The notes under the pieces are model-generated. The model saw nothing but the letters and a program-made list of their open reading frames with translations, had not been told where the DNA came from and did no database searches. Of a DNA stretch of 64,000 bases, positions 1 to 9,357 are shown in pieces. Source of the DNA: CAWEHU01 sp963808965 (lineage in GTDB: Bacteria; Pseudomonadota; Alphaproteobacteria; Acetobacterales; Acetobacteraceae); the NCBI GenBank assembly GCA_963808965.1, contig CAWEHU010000014.1:27694-91693 (forward strand), written 5' to 3'. Position numbers and translations under genes: made by a program. Position 1 is the first letter of the stretch, and each line of letters begins with the position of its first letter.

Positions 1-520
1 TCGGCGACACGTTTTTTCCTGCCGGTAACGACGATTGCAAGCGGTTTTTTCCTGCTTGCCGCCGCGCCACAGCCCGCCGACATGCCAGCGCCTACGGGTG
101 CGGACAGTCTCAGGGCCGCAGCGACGGCCATCAACGCAAAGCGCGCTGAAGCGTATCGCAGGAAAGACGTCGCCGGTGTCGGCGCGGAATACACGGCGGA
201 CGCGATCTATGTGGAACTGCTGCCCCGGCTCGACGTCATGAAAGGCCGGGCGGCGATTCAGGACCATTTCCACGAATTGATGGCCGCGAATGCTAATGAT
301 CTCACGACCAACGTGACAATGGCCGAGATGGTCAGCAAGGACGAGGCGCTGGTCGGCGGCGATTATTCTTTGGGTATGGCTGGAGGCAAGAGAATCGCCG
401 GGCATTTCTTCCAGGGTACTCCGGCAAGAAGGGGGATCGTGGAAGATCGCCATGCAAAGCTTTGCTCGCCCTGAGCCGATCACGCCGGTCGAAGCCAGCA
501 ACTATAACAACGGCGGCTGA
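1..520 (+). pseudogene. SnoaL/DUF4440-like secreted protein, 5' end cut by window, frameshifted
   Basis: The frame is open from base 1 and encodes a hydrophobic stretch (FFLPVTTIASGFFLLAAA) that looks like the end of a signal peptide, so the true start lies left of the window. The mature part resembles the NTF2-like SnoaL/DUF4440 fold: an N-terminal helix rich in Ala and Lys, then YTADAIYVELLP, and a late GHFFQ strand. The frame breaks at the ggg run at 414-416. Removing one g restores VLRQEGGSWKIAMQSFARPE and a natural stop at 518-520. Without the correction it ends at 474 in unrelated residues. Proteins of this type are small periplasmic or cytosolic ligand-binding or isomerase-like domains; no substrate can be named. 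It may be a pseudogene or an assembly error. Confidence 0.6.
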
Positions 521-560
521 ATTCCGCCCAGCGGTGGCCGCGTAGGGAGCGCGGCTGCCG

Positions 561-630
561 CGCCGTGGTGGCCGCGCTCTCGCCCGATCAGCCTGACCCG
601 CTCTGAATCACCGCGCGCCCGGTGACAGGC
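561..630 (-). pseudogene. 70-bp fragment of a class III aminotransferase gene
   Basis: These 70 bases match 3651-3720, inside the complete aminotransferase gene downstream in this window, at 63 of 70 positions by direct reading and in the same orientation. The match covers the codons for the conserved G-R-E-R-G-Y-H-G region. No further similarity is visible on either side, and the fragment is not in any long frame. It looks like a leftover of a duplication or recombination. Convergent sequence of this length is unlikely. Confidence 0.65.
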
Positions 631-649
631 CGGATCCGGCCAGACTCGT

Positions 650-1759
650 TCAGTAAGTGTAGAACATTCGTTGGATTTCCTTCGTGTCGTTCGTCTTGGT
701 CAGGGCCAGCATGAGCAGGATGCGGGCCTTCTGCGGGTTCAAGGTGTCGGACACGACGAAATCCAGCTGGTCGTCATTGGCTTCGCCGTTGCGCGCGACA
801 ATGCCATTGCCTACCCGGGCGCTGCGTACGATGATCACGCCCTTCTGGCGTGCCTCGGTCAACCCAGTCTTGGCGACGTTGGCCAGGCTGCCGTCGCCCG
901 TGCCCGCGTGGATGATGCCTTTGTCCCCGGCAGCGACAAAGGCGTCGAGGGCGATGCGGTTCATGTTGGCATACCCGTACACGATGTCCACGGCTGGCAG
1001 CACGTCGAGATTGCTGACATCGAATTCGCTGTCGGCCGTATTCTTGCGTGTTGATACACGGTAGAAATGCGGCTTGTTGTCCTGCATGTAGCCGAGCAAG
1101 CCTAGTTCCGGCGCGCGGAAGGTGGAGAGCGTCGCGGTGTTCGCCTTGGTCACATCGCGGGCCGCATTGATCTCGTCGTTCAGCGCGACCAATACGCCCT
1201 TTCCAACGGCGTCTTCGCTGGCGGCGAGGGTGACAGCGTTATAGAGGTTGATCGGCCCGTCGGAGCTCATCGCCGTCGGCGGCCGCATGGCGCCGATGAC
1301 GACGACAGGTTTGCGGCTCTTCACGACCAAATCGAGGAAGTAGGCCGTCTCCTCGATCGTGTCGGTCCCGTGCGTGATGACGATGCCATCGACATCGTCC
1401 TGAGCGAGGAGCTGATTCACGCGCTTCGCGAGCTTCAGCCAGTAGTCGTTGTTCATGTTCTCGCTGGCGATCTGGAAGACTTGCTCACCCTTGATATTCG
1501 CGACTTTCTTGAGCTCCGGCACGGCGTTGATGAGCGCGTCGACACCGGCCGTCGCTGCCGTGTAACCGACCGTCGTGGTGCTGGTCGCGCCACTTCCCGC
1601 TATGGTGCCGCCGGTCGCCAGGATCATCACGTTGGCCAATCCGGTCGGCTCCCGCGCGAAGGCGCCGGACGCCGCGAAGACGACAATGACACTAGCGACT
1701 AGCCAGGAGAGAATGGGCGCACGTTGCCCGCGCAGCCCAGCTTGGGCGGTATTTCGCAT
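650..1759 (-). CDS. ansB: Periplasmic type II L-asparaginase
   Basis: 369 aa. It hydrolyses L-asparagine to aspartate and ammonia, probably in the periplasm. A signal peptide is visible (a basic start, then a hydrophobic core SWLVASVIVVFAASGAFA). The two signature active-site motifs are present: TGGTIAG soon after the signal, and HGTDTIEETA about 90 residues later. The family signature GAMRPPTAMSSDGPINLY also follows. The chosen ATG at 1759 has a strong GGGAGGAG Shine-Dalgarno four bases upstream; a longer in-frame reading to 1816 has none and would spoil the signal peptide. The length is normal for type II enzymes. It stands alone, divergent from the uronate dehydrogenase gene, with about 165 bp between the two starts. 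Confidence 0.92.
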   Translation of the reverse strand: MRNTAQAGLRGQRAPILSWLVASVIVVFAASGAFAREPTGLANVMILATGGTIAGSGATSTTTVGYTAATAGVDALINAVPELKKVANIKGEQVFQIASENMNNDYWLKLAKRVNQLLAQDDVDGIVITHGTDTIEETAYFLDLVVKSRKPVVVIGAMRPPTAMSSDGPINLYNAVTLAASEDAVGKGVLVALNDEINAARDVTKANTATLSTFRAPELGLLGYMQDNKPHFYRVSTRKNTADSEFDVSNLDVLPAVDIVYGYANMNRIALDAFVAAGDKGIIHAGTGDGSLANVAKTGLTEARQKGVIIVRSARVGNGIVARNGEANDDQLDFVVSDTLNPQKARILLMLALTKTNDTKEIQRMFYTY

Positions 1760-1926
1760 CGAACTCCTCCCTCGGTTTCCGAACCCCATTGGGGCTGCCG
1801 TTTTTGGGCGCGACATCGCCGCGCGCCGGGCAGCATATACAGGACCACCACCAATCCGCTATTGCAAAAAGTGACAGCGTGCGCGTTCGCCACTCTGGCC
1901 ACGCGCGGCGATGCGGAGGAAACGTC

Positions 1927-2760
1927 ATGACCGATAAACCCGAAAAGCCTGTGCTGCTGACCGGAGCGTCCGGCGCGCTTGGGCGCGTGCTGACCCGTGC
2001 GCTCGCGCAGCAGGGCTGGAGCCTGCGGCTCACCGATATCGCGAACTTCCCGGAGACATTGCCGGAAAGCGCCACCTTCACGAAAGCCGACCTCAATGAT
2101 GGGGTGACGCTGCTGCGCCTCGCGGAAGGCTGCGGCGCGATTCTCCATTTCGGCGGCGTGTCGGTGGAGCGGCCCTTCGAGGAGGTGCTCGGCCCGAACA
2201 TCCGCGGCCTTTATCATGTCTACGAGGCGGCACGCCGCGAGAAGGCGCGGGTCGTGTTCGCGTCATCGAACCACGCGATCGGATTTCACGAGCGCACAGA
2301 AAGACTGGACGACGATTGCCAGCTTCGTCCGGACGGATTCTACGGATTGTCGAAGGCGTACGGCGAACTGATGGGTCGACTCTACTGGGACAAGCACGGC
2401 GTCGAGACCGTCGCGATACGTATCGGTTCCTCCTTTCCCGAGCCGGTCGACGAGCGGATGCTGGCGACCTGGTTCTCCTACGGCGACATTGCCCGCCTGA
2501 TCGCGCGAACCGTGCTCGCGCCGAAGACCGGCTGCTGCGTGATCTGGGGCGCATCCCGCAATGAGCGCATGACCTGGTGGGGCAGGGACGCCCGGGACCT
2601 CATCGGCTGGCAGCCCGAGGACAGCGCCGATTCCTTCGCTCCCCAGCTCACGGGAAAGACCAGCGGCAATCCGGTCAGCGAGCGCTACCAGGGTGGCGCT
2701 TATCCCGCGATGGACTATTCCCGCTGCGAGCCCTCGCCCGCCAAGCTGTTCGAGAAATAG
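1927..2760 (+). CDS. udh: Uronate dehydrogenase (NAD-dependent epimerase/dehydratase family)
   Basis: 277 aa. It likely oxidises galacturonate or glucuronate to the aldarolactone with NAD+. An N-terminal Rossmann motif LLTGASGALGRVL binds NAD. The catalytic YGLSKAYGE (Tyr-x3-Lys) and the strings HFGGVSVERPFEE, FASSNHAIGF and RIGSSFPEP match the bacterial Udh subfamily as I know it, rather than UDP-sugar epimerases. The start at 1927 has GGAGG 7 bases upstream. The C-terminal RYQGGAY is also typical of Udh. It converges with the aminotransferase gene, 9 bp apart. No other uronate genes are in view, so its pathway here is inferred. Confidence 0.85.
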   Translation: MTDKPEKPVLLTGASGALGRVLTRALAQQGWSLRLTDIANFPETLPESATFTKADLNDGVTLLRLAEGCGAILHFGGVSVERPFEEVLGPNIRGLYHVYEAARREKARVVFASSNHAIGFHERTERLDDDCQLRPDGFYGLSKAYGELMGRLYWDKHGVETVAIRIGSSFPEPVDERMLATWFSYGDIARLIARTVLAPKTGCCVIWGASRNERMTWWGRDARDLIGWQPEDSADSFAPQLTGKTSGNPVSERYQGGAYPAMDYSRCEPSPAKLFEK

Positions 2761-2769
2761 GGCCGGACT

Positions 2770-4101
2770 TCAGCTTGCTTCCGCCCGGATCGCATCGGCA
2801 AGCGTCCCGAAGATCCGGTCCACGTCGGCCTTCTCGGCGATCAGCGGCGGCGAGAGCGCGATGATGTCGCCTGTGGTGCGGATGAGTACGCCGCCATCGA
2901 AGCAGCGCTGAAAGACGCCGACGGCCCGTTCGGTCGGGCGTTCCGGGCGTGGCTCGAGTTCGATCCCGGCGATCAGTCCCATCGTGCGGATGTCGATCAC
3001 GTTCGGGAGATCTTTCAGACTATGCGCGGCTTGCTCCCAATAGGGTTCCATCGCGCGCGCCCGCCCCGGCAAGTCTTCGCTCCGATGCAGATCAATGGTC
3101 GCGATCGCGGCGGCGCAGGCAAGCGGATGACCCGAATACGTGTAGCCGTGATATAGCTCGATGCCGCCCGGCGCGCCCTCCACGATCGCGTTGTAGATAC
3201 CGTCGTGTACCGCGACCGCGCCCATCGGCACGGCGGCATTGGTGAGACCCTTCGCCATGGTCATGATGTCCGGGATCACTCCGAAGCGCTCCGCCGCGAA
3301 CGGCACGCCGAGCCGGCCGAACCCGGTAATCACCTCATCGAAGATCAGCAGGATGCCGTGCCGGTCGCAGATCGCCCGCAGGCGCTCCAAGTAGCCGAGC
3401 GGCGGCGGCAGCACGCCGGTGGAGCCGGCGACCGGCTCGATCATCACGGCGGCGATCGTCTCCGCCCCGTGCAAAGCGACGAGATGTTCGAGCGCGTCGG
3501 CGAGATGCGCGCCCCATACCGGCTGGCCGCGGATGAAGGCGTTGTGCTCCGGGGCGTGCGTGTGGGGCAGATGATCCACATAGGGCAGCATCGCGCCGAA
3601 CTGGCGCCGGTTGGGACCGATGCCGCCGACCGAGATGCCGCCGAATCCCACGCCGTGATAGCCGCGCTCTCGCCCGATCAGCCTGACCCGCCCGGCATCG
3701 CCGCGCGCCCGGTGATAGGCGAGCGCGATCTTCAGCGCCGTGTCCGCGCTCTCCGAGCCTGAATTGGTGAAGAAGATACGATCGAGCCCTGTCGGGGTCA
3801 GCTCCGCCAGTTTCGCCGCCGCCTGGAAGGCGAGCGGATGCCCAAGCTGGAATGTGGGCGCGAAATCGAGCAGCGCCGCCTGCTTCTGGACGGCCTCGGT
3901 GATCTCCCGCCGCCCGTGGCCGGCGTTGACGCACCAAAGGCCGGAAGTGGCGTCGATGATGTCGCGGCCTTCCGGCGTGAAGTAGCGCATCCCCTCGGCG
4001 CGGGCGAGCAGGCGCGGATACGCCTTGTAGGCCCGATTGGCCGTGAACGGCATCCAGAAGGCGTCGAGATCGTTCGGACGGGGCGTGCTCGTCTGGCTCA
4101 T
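2770..4101 (-). CDS. Class III omega-aminotransferase (beta-alanine:pyruvate type)
   Basis: 443 aa, PLP fold type I. The metal-free active site is readable: GSESADTALKIA (phosphate loop), RERGYHGVGFGG, the Asp of LLIFDEVITGFGRLG that binds the PLP ring nitrogen, and the Schiff-base Lys in TMAKGLTNA. The N-terminal DLDAFWMPFTANRAYK resembles omega-amino acid:pyruvate transaminases, which use beta-alanine or other terminal amines. The start at 4101 has GGAGGAG 4 bases upstream; an upstream extension to 4179 lacks one. It is monocistronic and convergent with udh. A 70-bp relic of this gene lies at 561-630. The exact amine substrate cannot be read from sequence. Confidence 0.85.
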   Translation of the reverse strand: MSQTSTPRPNDLDAFWMPFTANRAYKAYPRLLARAEGMRYFTPEGRDIIDATSGLWCVNAGHGRREITEAVQKQAALLDFAPTFQLGHPLAFQAAAKLAELTPTGLDRIFFTNSGSESADTALKIALAYHRARGDAGRVRLIGRERGYHGVGFGGISVGGIGPNRRQFGAMLPYVDHLPHTHAPEHNAFIRGQPVWGAHLADALEHLVALHGAETIAAVMIEPVAGSTGVLPPPLGYLERLRAICDRHGILLIFDEVITGFGRLGVPFAAERFGVIPDIMTMAKGLTNAAVPMGAVAVHDGIYNAIVEGAPGGIELYHGYTYSGHPLACAAAIATIDLHRSEDLPGRARAMEPYWEQAAHSLKDLPNVIDIRTMGLIAGIELEPRPERPTERAVGVFQRCFDGGVLIRTTGDIIALSPPLIAEKADVDRIFGTLADAIRAEAS

Positions 4102-4177
4102 GGCGCTCCTCCGGTTTGGGATCGCCTCGAAGCGTGGCACTGTGCGCCCCGCGCGACAACGCAAAGGGTCAGCAGCC

Positions 4178-4841
4178 ATGCCGGATGGCCGCCTCTACCT
4201 CGGCAACCGCCGCTATTCGTCCTGGTCGATGCGCGGCTGGCTCGCGGTGAGCCTGGCGCGGCTGGACGTTGAGGAGGTCGTGATCCCGTTGTCTGGCGGC
4301 GGCGACACCGGGGCGGTGCGGCAGGTCTCGCCGAGCGGGCTCGTTCCCTATCTGGAGCATAACGGCCATCGCGTCTGGGAGACGCTGGCGATCTGTGAAT
4401 ATTGCGCCGAGCTCTCCCCGGCGATCTGGCCGGCGGACTTCGCCGCGCGCACCCGCGCACGCGTCATCGCGACCGAAATGCACGCGGGCTTTCGCGACCT
4501 CCGCATGGCGATGCCGATGAATCTCGGCCGGGTGTTCGCCGGATTGGGGCGCAGCGAGGGGGCGCTCGCCGACATCGAGCGGATCGAGACGCTATGGGCG
4601 GAAACGCGGCAACAGTTCGGCAGAGGCGGGCCTTTCCTGTTCGGCGCGAGCATTCAACGGCGCGGACGCGATGTTCGCGCCCGTGGTCGCCCGGTTTCTC
4701 ACCTACCAGCCCGAGCTGACTGGGGAAACGCGGGCCTATTGCGAGGCGGTTCGTGCGCACCCGCTCGTCGCGGCCTGGTACGACGGGGCGGCGGCCGAGC
4801 CCGCTTCCTGGCTGCTCGATAAATACGAGAACCTCGCGTGA
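4178..4841 (+). pseudogene. Glutathione S-transferase family protein, frameshifted
   Basis: The N-terminal thioredoxin-like domain begins LYLGNRRYSSWSMRGWLA, with the catalytic-region Ser, and continues SPSGLVPYLEHNG and WETLAICEYCAE, which is the glutathione-binding Ser/Glu region. The all-helical C-terminal domain is interrupted at 4652. Removing the a there joins FLFGAS to FNGADAMFAPVVARF and gives a natural end (SWLLDKYENLA) at 4839-4841. The restored length of about 220 aa is normal for GSTs. The downstream VOC gene starts with GTG overlapping this stop, so the operon layout also supports the restored frame. It is either a real frameshift or a one-base assembly error. Confidence 0.75.
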
Positions 4842-5707
4842 GCGCGGCGAACGGGCTCGATCATGTCGGCATCGCGGGCCGGGATCTGGACGATCTCGCG
4901 ACGGCGTACGAGCGGCTCGGGTTCACCTTGACGCCGCGCGCGCGTCATTCCGGACGCCGGACTCCGGACGGGCCGATCGAGCCTTTCGGCACCGCCAATC
5001 GCTGCATCATGCTGCGTCAGGGTTACATCGAACTCCTCGCCGTCGTCGATCCGCGCGCGTTCAGTGACACGATCGACGAGCGCCTGGCTCGCTACGCCGG
5101 GCTCCATATCATCGCGCTCGCGGTGGACGACGCGGAGGCCAATCTCCAGCGCTTGCGGCTTGCCGGCATGGACATTCCGGGTATCGCCTATCTCGAGCGT
5201 CCGGTAGATGACACGGACCCCGACGGACCGAAGGCACGTTTCGCGCGGGTGCCGCTGCCCAACTCGCCGGAGGGCCGCATCCAGCTCATTCGCCACCTCA
5301 CACCGGAAGCGATCTGGCAGGAGCGGTTCGTTTCGCATCCGAACGGTGCGGTCGCGCTGGAGGAGGTGGTGCTCGCCGTCGCCGCGCCCGCCGAAAGCGC
5401 CGCGCGGCTCTCCTTGCTCGCCGGGCGGCCGGTGACACCCGATCCGGCGGGCGGCTACGCGCTCGCCATGCCGCAGGGGCGCGTGCGCGTACTCCCGCCC
5501 GACGCGCTGACGACCGTATTTCCGGGCGCGGCGATCCCGTCGCTTCCCTTTATCGCCGGGTTCAGCGTCAGAACCGGAGACGGCAACGCGGCGGTCGCGC
5601 GCCTTCTCGGCGAGCGCGGAATTCCGCACCGGGCCGCACCCGACGGAGTGCTTGTGGATTCCGCAGTGGCAGGCGGCGCGAACCTGCGATTTGTAGCGGC
5701 TCCCTGA
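4838..5707 (+). CDS. Glyoxalase-like (VOC superfamily) protein
   Basis: 289 aa. The N-terminus NGLDHVGIAGRDLDDLATAYERLGFTLTPRARH is a standard vicinal-oxygen-chelate module. A second, weaker repeat of the fold follows after about residue 170 (GAVALEEVVLAVAAPAESAARLS). The layout fits the glyoxalase-like family with a conserved HxG region, where the substrate is unknown. The GTG start overlaps the stop of the GST gene by 4 bases, and the methyltransferase begins immediately after the stop, so the three genes are probably cotranscribed. Pairing with a GST hints at electrophile detoxification, but that is an inference. Confidence 0.75.
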   Translation: MSAANGLDHVGIAGRDLDDLATAYERLGFTLTPRARHSGRRTPDGPIEPFGTANRCIMLRQGYIELLAVVDPRAFSDTIDERLARYAGLHIIALAVDDAEANLQRLRLAGMDIPGIAYLERPVDDTDPDGPKARFARVPLPNSPEGRIQLIRHLTPEAIWQERFVSHPNGAVALEEVVLAVAAPAESAARLSLLAGRPVTPDPAGGYALAMPQGRVRVLPPDALTTVFPGAAIPSLPFIAGFSVRTGDGNAAVARLLGERGIPHRAAPDGVLVDSAVAGGANLRFVAAP

Positions 5708-6613
5708 ATGGCGCGCCTATCCAAGTCGCTCGTGCGGGCCGTGCGATTTGCTCGCTCGTTGCCGTTGAAGGTGAGCCGCACGCGAGAGTCGGATTCGGGT
5801 GAGCTGCGCGGTTCGTTTCAGTCAGTCGAAGAATGGCTTTCGTTCAGAGGGGCACACGAACAGATCAGGGACCCGGCGTATATCGAAGCGATCGTCGCCG
5901 AGGCGCGTGCCAAGGGTGCCGTCTCGGCGTTCTTCGGCCATATTCCAGCGCGCGACATCGTCATAACGGGCAGCAACTACCGAGAGGGGCTGTTCGCGGC
6001 GGGCCTTAACCCGCGCCAGCGCGCGGTCATGGATCTTTTCGCCGAGGATCCGCGCAGCCGCGACTTCGCCGATCTCCGTATCTACGCGCACGAGGCGACA
6101 ACTCCGCTCGCGCTCGCCTTCCGTGGCCGCTATCCGCGCTTCTTCGGCTCGGAATACGCGCCGGATGCGGCCGGGCGCGACCGGCTGTTCCCGATCCCGG
6201 TGATCGACATCACCGCGTCCGGTTTCCCCGACGCGGCGTTCGATGTGGTGCTGAGCGTGGACGTGCTTGAGCACGTGCCGGATCTGGATGCGGCGTTGGC
6301 CGATACCGCCCGCATTTTGCGCCCCGGCGGACGGTTCCTGGCGACCTTTCCGTTCCTGGACGGAACCAACACGACGCAGGTGAAAGCGGTTTTGGAGCAC
6401 GGGCGGGTGCGGCATCTCGCAACGCCGGAGTATCACGGCAATCCGGTCGATCCCGCCGGCTCCCTCGTGTTCCAGCTCCCGGGGTGGGACATCGTGCAGC
6501 GCGCGCGAGCGGCAGGTTTTCGCGAGGCCAGCATGGTGTTCTGGTCGTCTCGCCGAAGCGCTTTCACGGGAGCCGAAATCGCCGGAGTCTTCGTGTTCGA
6601 CGCCCGGCGCTAG
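5708..6613 (+). CDS. Class I SAM-dependent methyltransferase
   Basis: 301 aa. The C-terminal half holds a Methyltransf_11-type domain: AAFDVVLSVDVLEHVPDLDAAL (motif with the acidic loop), then ARILRPGGRFLATFPF. The N-terminal 110 residues are unlike a standard methyltransferase and end in a region where the usual GxGxG motif is weak; FGSEYAPDAAG may take its place. The ATG directly abuts the VOC gene stop (TGAATG), indicating translational coupling. The late sequence, with EHGRVRHLATPEYHGNPVD, resembles methyltransferases found in cell-surface sugar clusters. The substrate is unknown. Confidence 0.75.
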   Translation: MARLSKSLVRAVRFARSLPLKVSRTRESDSGELRGSFQSVEEWLSFRGAHEQIRDPAYIEAIVAEARAKGAVSAFFGHIPARDIVITGSNYREGLFAAGLNPRQRAVMDLFAEDPRSRDFADLRIYAHEATTPLALAFRGRYPRFFGSEYAPDAAGRDRLFPIPVIDITASGFPDAAFDVVLSVDVLEHVPDLDAALADTARILRPGGRFLATFPFLDGTNTTQVKAVLEHGRVRHLATPEYHGNPVDPAGSLVFQLPGWDIVQRARAAGFREASMVFWSSRRSAFTGAEIAGVFVFDARR

Positions 6614-6643
6614 CCCGCCGCCGCCGCCCCGGCCCAGCGCCCG

Positions 6644-7018
6644 CTACTTGGCGGTGATGCGGTCGTTGATCTGGTCGTACTCGCTTTTGGGCATGATCCC
6701 ACGAGAGACGAGCTCGTTCGTGTCGCTGTAGGGACGATGCTGGATGATCGCCTGAGCGCGCCGCCTGCTCACGTCCGGCAGAGACAGCAGATCCGCCTCC
6801 GATGCCGAGTTGATGTTGACGACTTTCGCCACCTCGCGGCCCTGGACGGCCGGGCTCGGCGTGCCTTTGGTCGCGCTGCCTTGCGTCCACGCCGGGAGAT
6901 GCGATGCGGCGTCCGGGACGGGCTGGCCGGCGGGCGCCCGCGTTTGCGCCTGTGAAGCGGCAAGGGGCGCTAGACCCAGCAATAGGGCGAAGCCCAAAGG
7001 TGCGATGATCCGCGTCAT
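6644..7018 (-). CDS. Secreted helix-hairpin-helix (ComEA-like) protein
   Basis: 124 aa. A signal peptide (RIIAPLGFALLLGLAPLAASQAQ) is followed by a Pro/Ala-rich linker. The C-terminal helix-hairpin-helix unit reads VNINSASEADLLSLPDVSRRRAQAIIQHRPY. Such exported HhH proteins bind DNA in competence systems, but many are of unknown function and no other competence gene is nearby. Two close ATGs exist at 7024 and 7018. The GAAGGA Shine-Dalgarno sits 6 bases from the second but touches the first, so 7018 is chosen. Confidence 0.72.
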   Translation of the reverse strand: MTRIIAPLGFALLLGLAPLAASQAQTRAPAGQPVPDAASHLPAWTQGSATKGTPSPAVQGREVAKVVNINSASEADLLSLPDVSRRRAQAIIQHRPYSDTNELVSRGIMPKSEYDQINDRITAK

Positions 7019-7154
7019 GTCCATTCCTTCTTTGCTCGGCGAACTCCGCTAGCTCTCCGTCTATTGCGGAACGTGGCAAGAGCTTCCCGGTGCCACACTC
7101 GGCTCCGGATCAGTGGCAAGCCCGCCCTCCGGTCACTAGGGTCCGCCGCCCGTC

Positions 7155-8315
7155 ATGCTATCCGATCCCGCCTCCCCGCTCGTTGCGATTGTGCTACCGC
7201 CACGCGAAGGTTTCGGTCCCGGCCGGACCGGCGCCGTCGGGCTGATCGCCCATCGACTGGCGGCGGTCCAGGGCGGCAGGCCCGACCGGTTCCGGACCCT
7301 CGTGATCGGTGGGCCGCAATCGGGGCCGTTGTTCAGTGACGTGCCATTCCAGGCGGCGAAGCCCGTCCCCTGGCTTCCGGCCAACCCCAATCGCCGCTAC
7401 GCGGCCGGGGTCGCGCGTCTGTTGCGCCGGCTCCATCCCGCGCTGATCGAGGTGCATAACCGCGCCGAGATCGCGCTCGATCTCGCCCGCCGCTTCCGGC
7501 GAACGCCCGTGAGCCTGTTCCTGCACAACGACCCGCAGGGGATGGGAGGCCTCAAGACCCCGGCCGAGCGAGGGAACCTGCTGCGACGGCTCGCCCGGGT
7601 GGTCACGGTCTCGGAGTTCGTGCGCCGGCGGATGCTGGAGCAGGTGAGCGGGCCGCCGCCCGGCCGCGCGCCCGCCGTCCTGCCCAACTGCATCGATCTC
7701 TCGCTCCTGCCGCCCCCGCTTCCTCTGGAGACCCGCGAGAACCTCGTTCTCTTCGTCGGCCGTCTGGTCGCGGAGAAGGGGCCGGATACTTTCGTCGCGG
7801 CCTGTGCCGCTGCGCTGGGCCGGCTGCCTGGCTGGCGGGCGGAAATGATCGGTGCCAATCGCTTCCAGGCCGGGGGGGCGGACACTCGCTTGATCCGCGC
7901 GCTTCGCCCCGAGGCGGAGGCCGCCGGCGTCGTGATGTCGGGGTATCGGCCGCACGCCGACGTGCTCGCCGCCATGTCGCGCGCCGCCATCGTGGTGGTG
8001 CCGAGCCGGTGGGAGGAGCCGTTCGGGCTGACCGCGCTGGAGGCGATGGCCTGCGGGGCGGCACTCGTTTGCTCGCGGCGCGGCGGGCTGCCGGAGGTGG
8101 GCGGCGACGCGGTGGAATACGCCGACCCGGACGACCCCTCTGCCGTCGCGGAGGCGATCGTGGCGCTCGCTCAAGACCCGGCGCGACGGATCGCAAGGGC
8201 GCGGGCGGGCATGGAAAGGGCCAAGCTGTTCGATCTGCGCGAGACCGCCCACCGCCTCGATGCGCTGCGCCGGGAAATCCTGCGCGACTTCGCGCCCGGC
8301 TCCGCCCGTGGCTAG
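7155..8315 (+). CDS. Glycosyltransferase family 4 protein
   Basis: 386 aa, GT-B fold. The second Rossmann half begins with NLVLFVGRLVAEKGPDTFV. The conserved EX7E-type nucleotide-sugar site is visible in PSRWEEPFGLTALEAMACG. ARVVTVSEFVRRRMLEQV and VLPNCIDLS are typical GT4 strings. The acceptor is unknown. The methyltransferase upstream and this gene could act on surface glycans, but a divergent HhH gene lies between them, so they are not one operon. Confidence 0.85.
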   Translation: MLSDPASPLVAIVLPPREGFGPGRTGAVGLIAHRLAAVQGGRPDRFRTLVIGGPQSGPLFSDVPFQAAKPVPWLPANPNRRYAAGVARLLRRLHPALIEVHNRAEIALDLARRFRRTPVSLFLHNDPQGMGGLKTPAERGNLLRRLARVVTVSEFVRRRMLEQVSGPPPGRAPAVLPNCIDLSLLPPPLPLETRENLVLFVGRLVAEKGPDTFVAACAAALGRLPGWRAEMIGANRFQAGGADTRLIRALRPEAEAAGVVMSGYRPHADVLAAMSRAAIVVVPSRWEEPFGLTALEAMACGAALVCSRRGGLPEVGGDAVEYADPDDPSAVAEAIVALAQDPARRIARARAGMERAKLFDLRETAHRLDALRREILRDFAPGSARG

Positions 8316-8372
8316 GCGGCGGCCGGGTGCCTATATTCGCGGGAACCTTCATGGACATGCGGAGCGCGCCCG

Positions 8373-9353
8373 ATGGCGGAGACACGGACCAATCAAGACC
8401 AAGTGCCGGTCACGGTGCTGACCGGCTATCTCGGAGCTGGCAAGACGACGCTGTTGAACCGCATCCTGAGCGAAAATCACGGGCGAAAATACGCCGTCGT
8501 CGTCAACGAGTTCGGGGAACTCGGCGTCGATAACGACCTCGTCGTGGATGCCGACGAGGAAGTGTTCGAGATGAACAACGGCTGCGTCTGCTGCACCGTG
8601 CGCGGCGACTTGATTCGTATTCTCGGCGGCCTGATGAAGCGGCGCGGCAAGCTCGACGGCATCATCATCGAGACCACGGGACTCGCCAATCCCGCGCCGG
8701 TCGCGCAGACCTTCTTCGTCGACGAGGACGTGCGCGCCAAGACGCGGCTGGACGCGATCGTCACCGTGGCCGATGCGAAGCACCTGCCGCAACGTCTCGC
8801 GGACAGTCACGAGGCGGAGGACCAGATCGCCTTCGCGGACGTGATCGTGCTCAACAAGACCGATCTCGTCACGCCCGAGGAGCTGGACGAGGTGGAGCGG
8901 CGCATTCGCGCGATCAATCGCTTCGCCAAGATTTATCGCACGACGCGCGCCTCCGTGCCGATCGAGGAGGTGCTGGATCGGGGCGCGTTCGACCTCAAGC
9001 GCGCGCTGGAGATCGAGCCGGACTTTCTGACCGACGATACGCACGAGCATAACGACGACATCGCCAGCATGAGCTTCGAGGTCGAGAAGCCGATCGACCC
9101 GGAGCGGTTCAACGCCTGGATCGGCGCGCTGCTCGCGCAGAAGGGTCAGGATCTGCTGCGCACCAAGGGCATTCTCGCCTACGCCAACGAGGACCGCCGC
9201 TTCGCCTTCCAGGCCGTGCACATGATGGCGGACGGCGATTTCATCGGGCCGTGGAAGGAGGGCGCGCCACGGCGCAGCCGGATCGTGTTCATCGGCCGCA
9301 ACCTCAACCGACCGCAGCTCCGTCGCGGCTTCGAATCCTGCCAGGCGGATTGA
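8373..9353 (+). CDS. CobW/COG0523 family GTP-dependent metallochaperone
   Basis: 326 aa. The Walker A motif is VLTGYLGAGKTTLLNRIL. The family metal-binding site GCVCC is in EMNNGCVCCTVRGDL. IETTGLANPAPVAQTFF and the GTP-specificity motif VLNKTDL follow. A CobW_C domain (SMSFEVEKPIDPERFNAWI) completes it. Members insert or traffic zinc, cobalt or iron. No zinc or cobalamin genes are adjacent. Five kilobases away lies a cobalt-type nitrile hydratase locus, and some nitrile hydratase activators belong to this family, so a role there is possible but unproven. The WD40 gene starts 5 bases after its stop. Confidence 0.85.
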   Translation: MAETRTNQDQVPVTVLTGYLGAGKTTLLNRILSENHGRKYAVVVNEFGELGVDNDLVVDADEEVFEMNNGCVCCTVRGDLIRILGGLMKRRGKLDGIIIETTGLANPAPVAQTFFVDEDVRAKTRLDAIVTVADAKHLPQRLADSHEAEDQIAFADVIVLNKTDLVTPEELDEVERRIRAINRFAKIYRTTRASVPIEEVLDRGAFDLKRALEIEPDFLTDDTHEHNDDIASMSFEVEKPIDPERFNAWIGALLAQKGQDLLRTKGILAYANEDRRFAFQAVHMMADGDFIGPWKEGAPRRSRIVFIGRNLNRPQLRRGFESCQAD

Positions 9354-9357
9354 ACGG

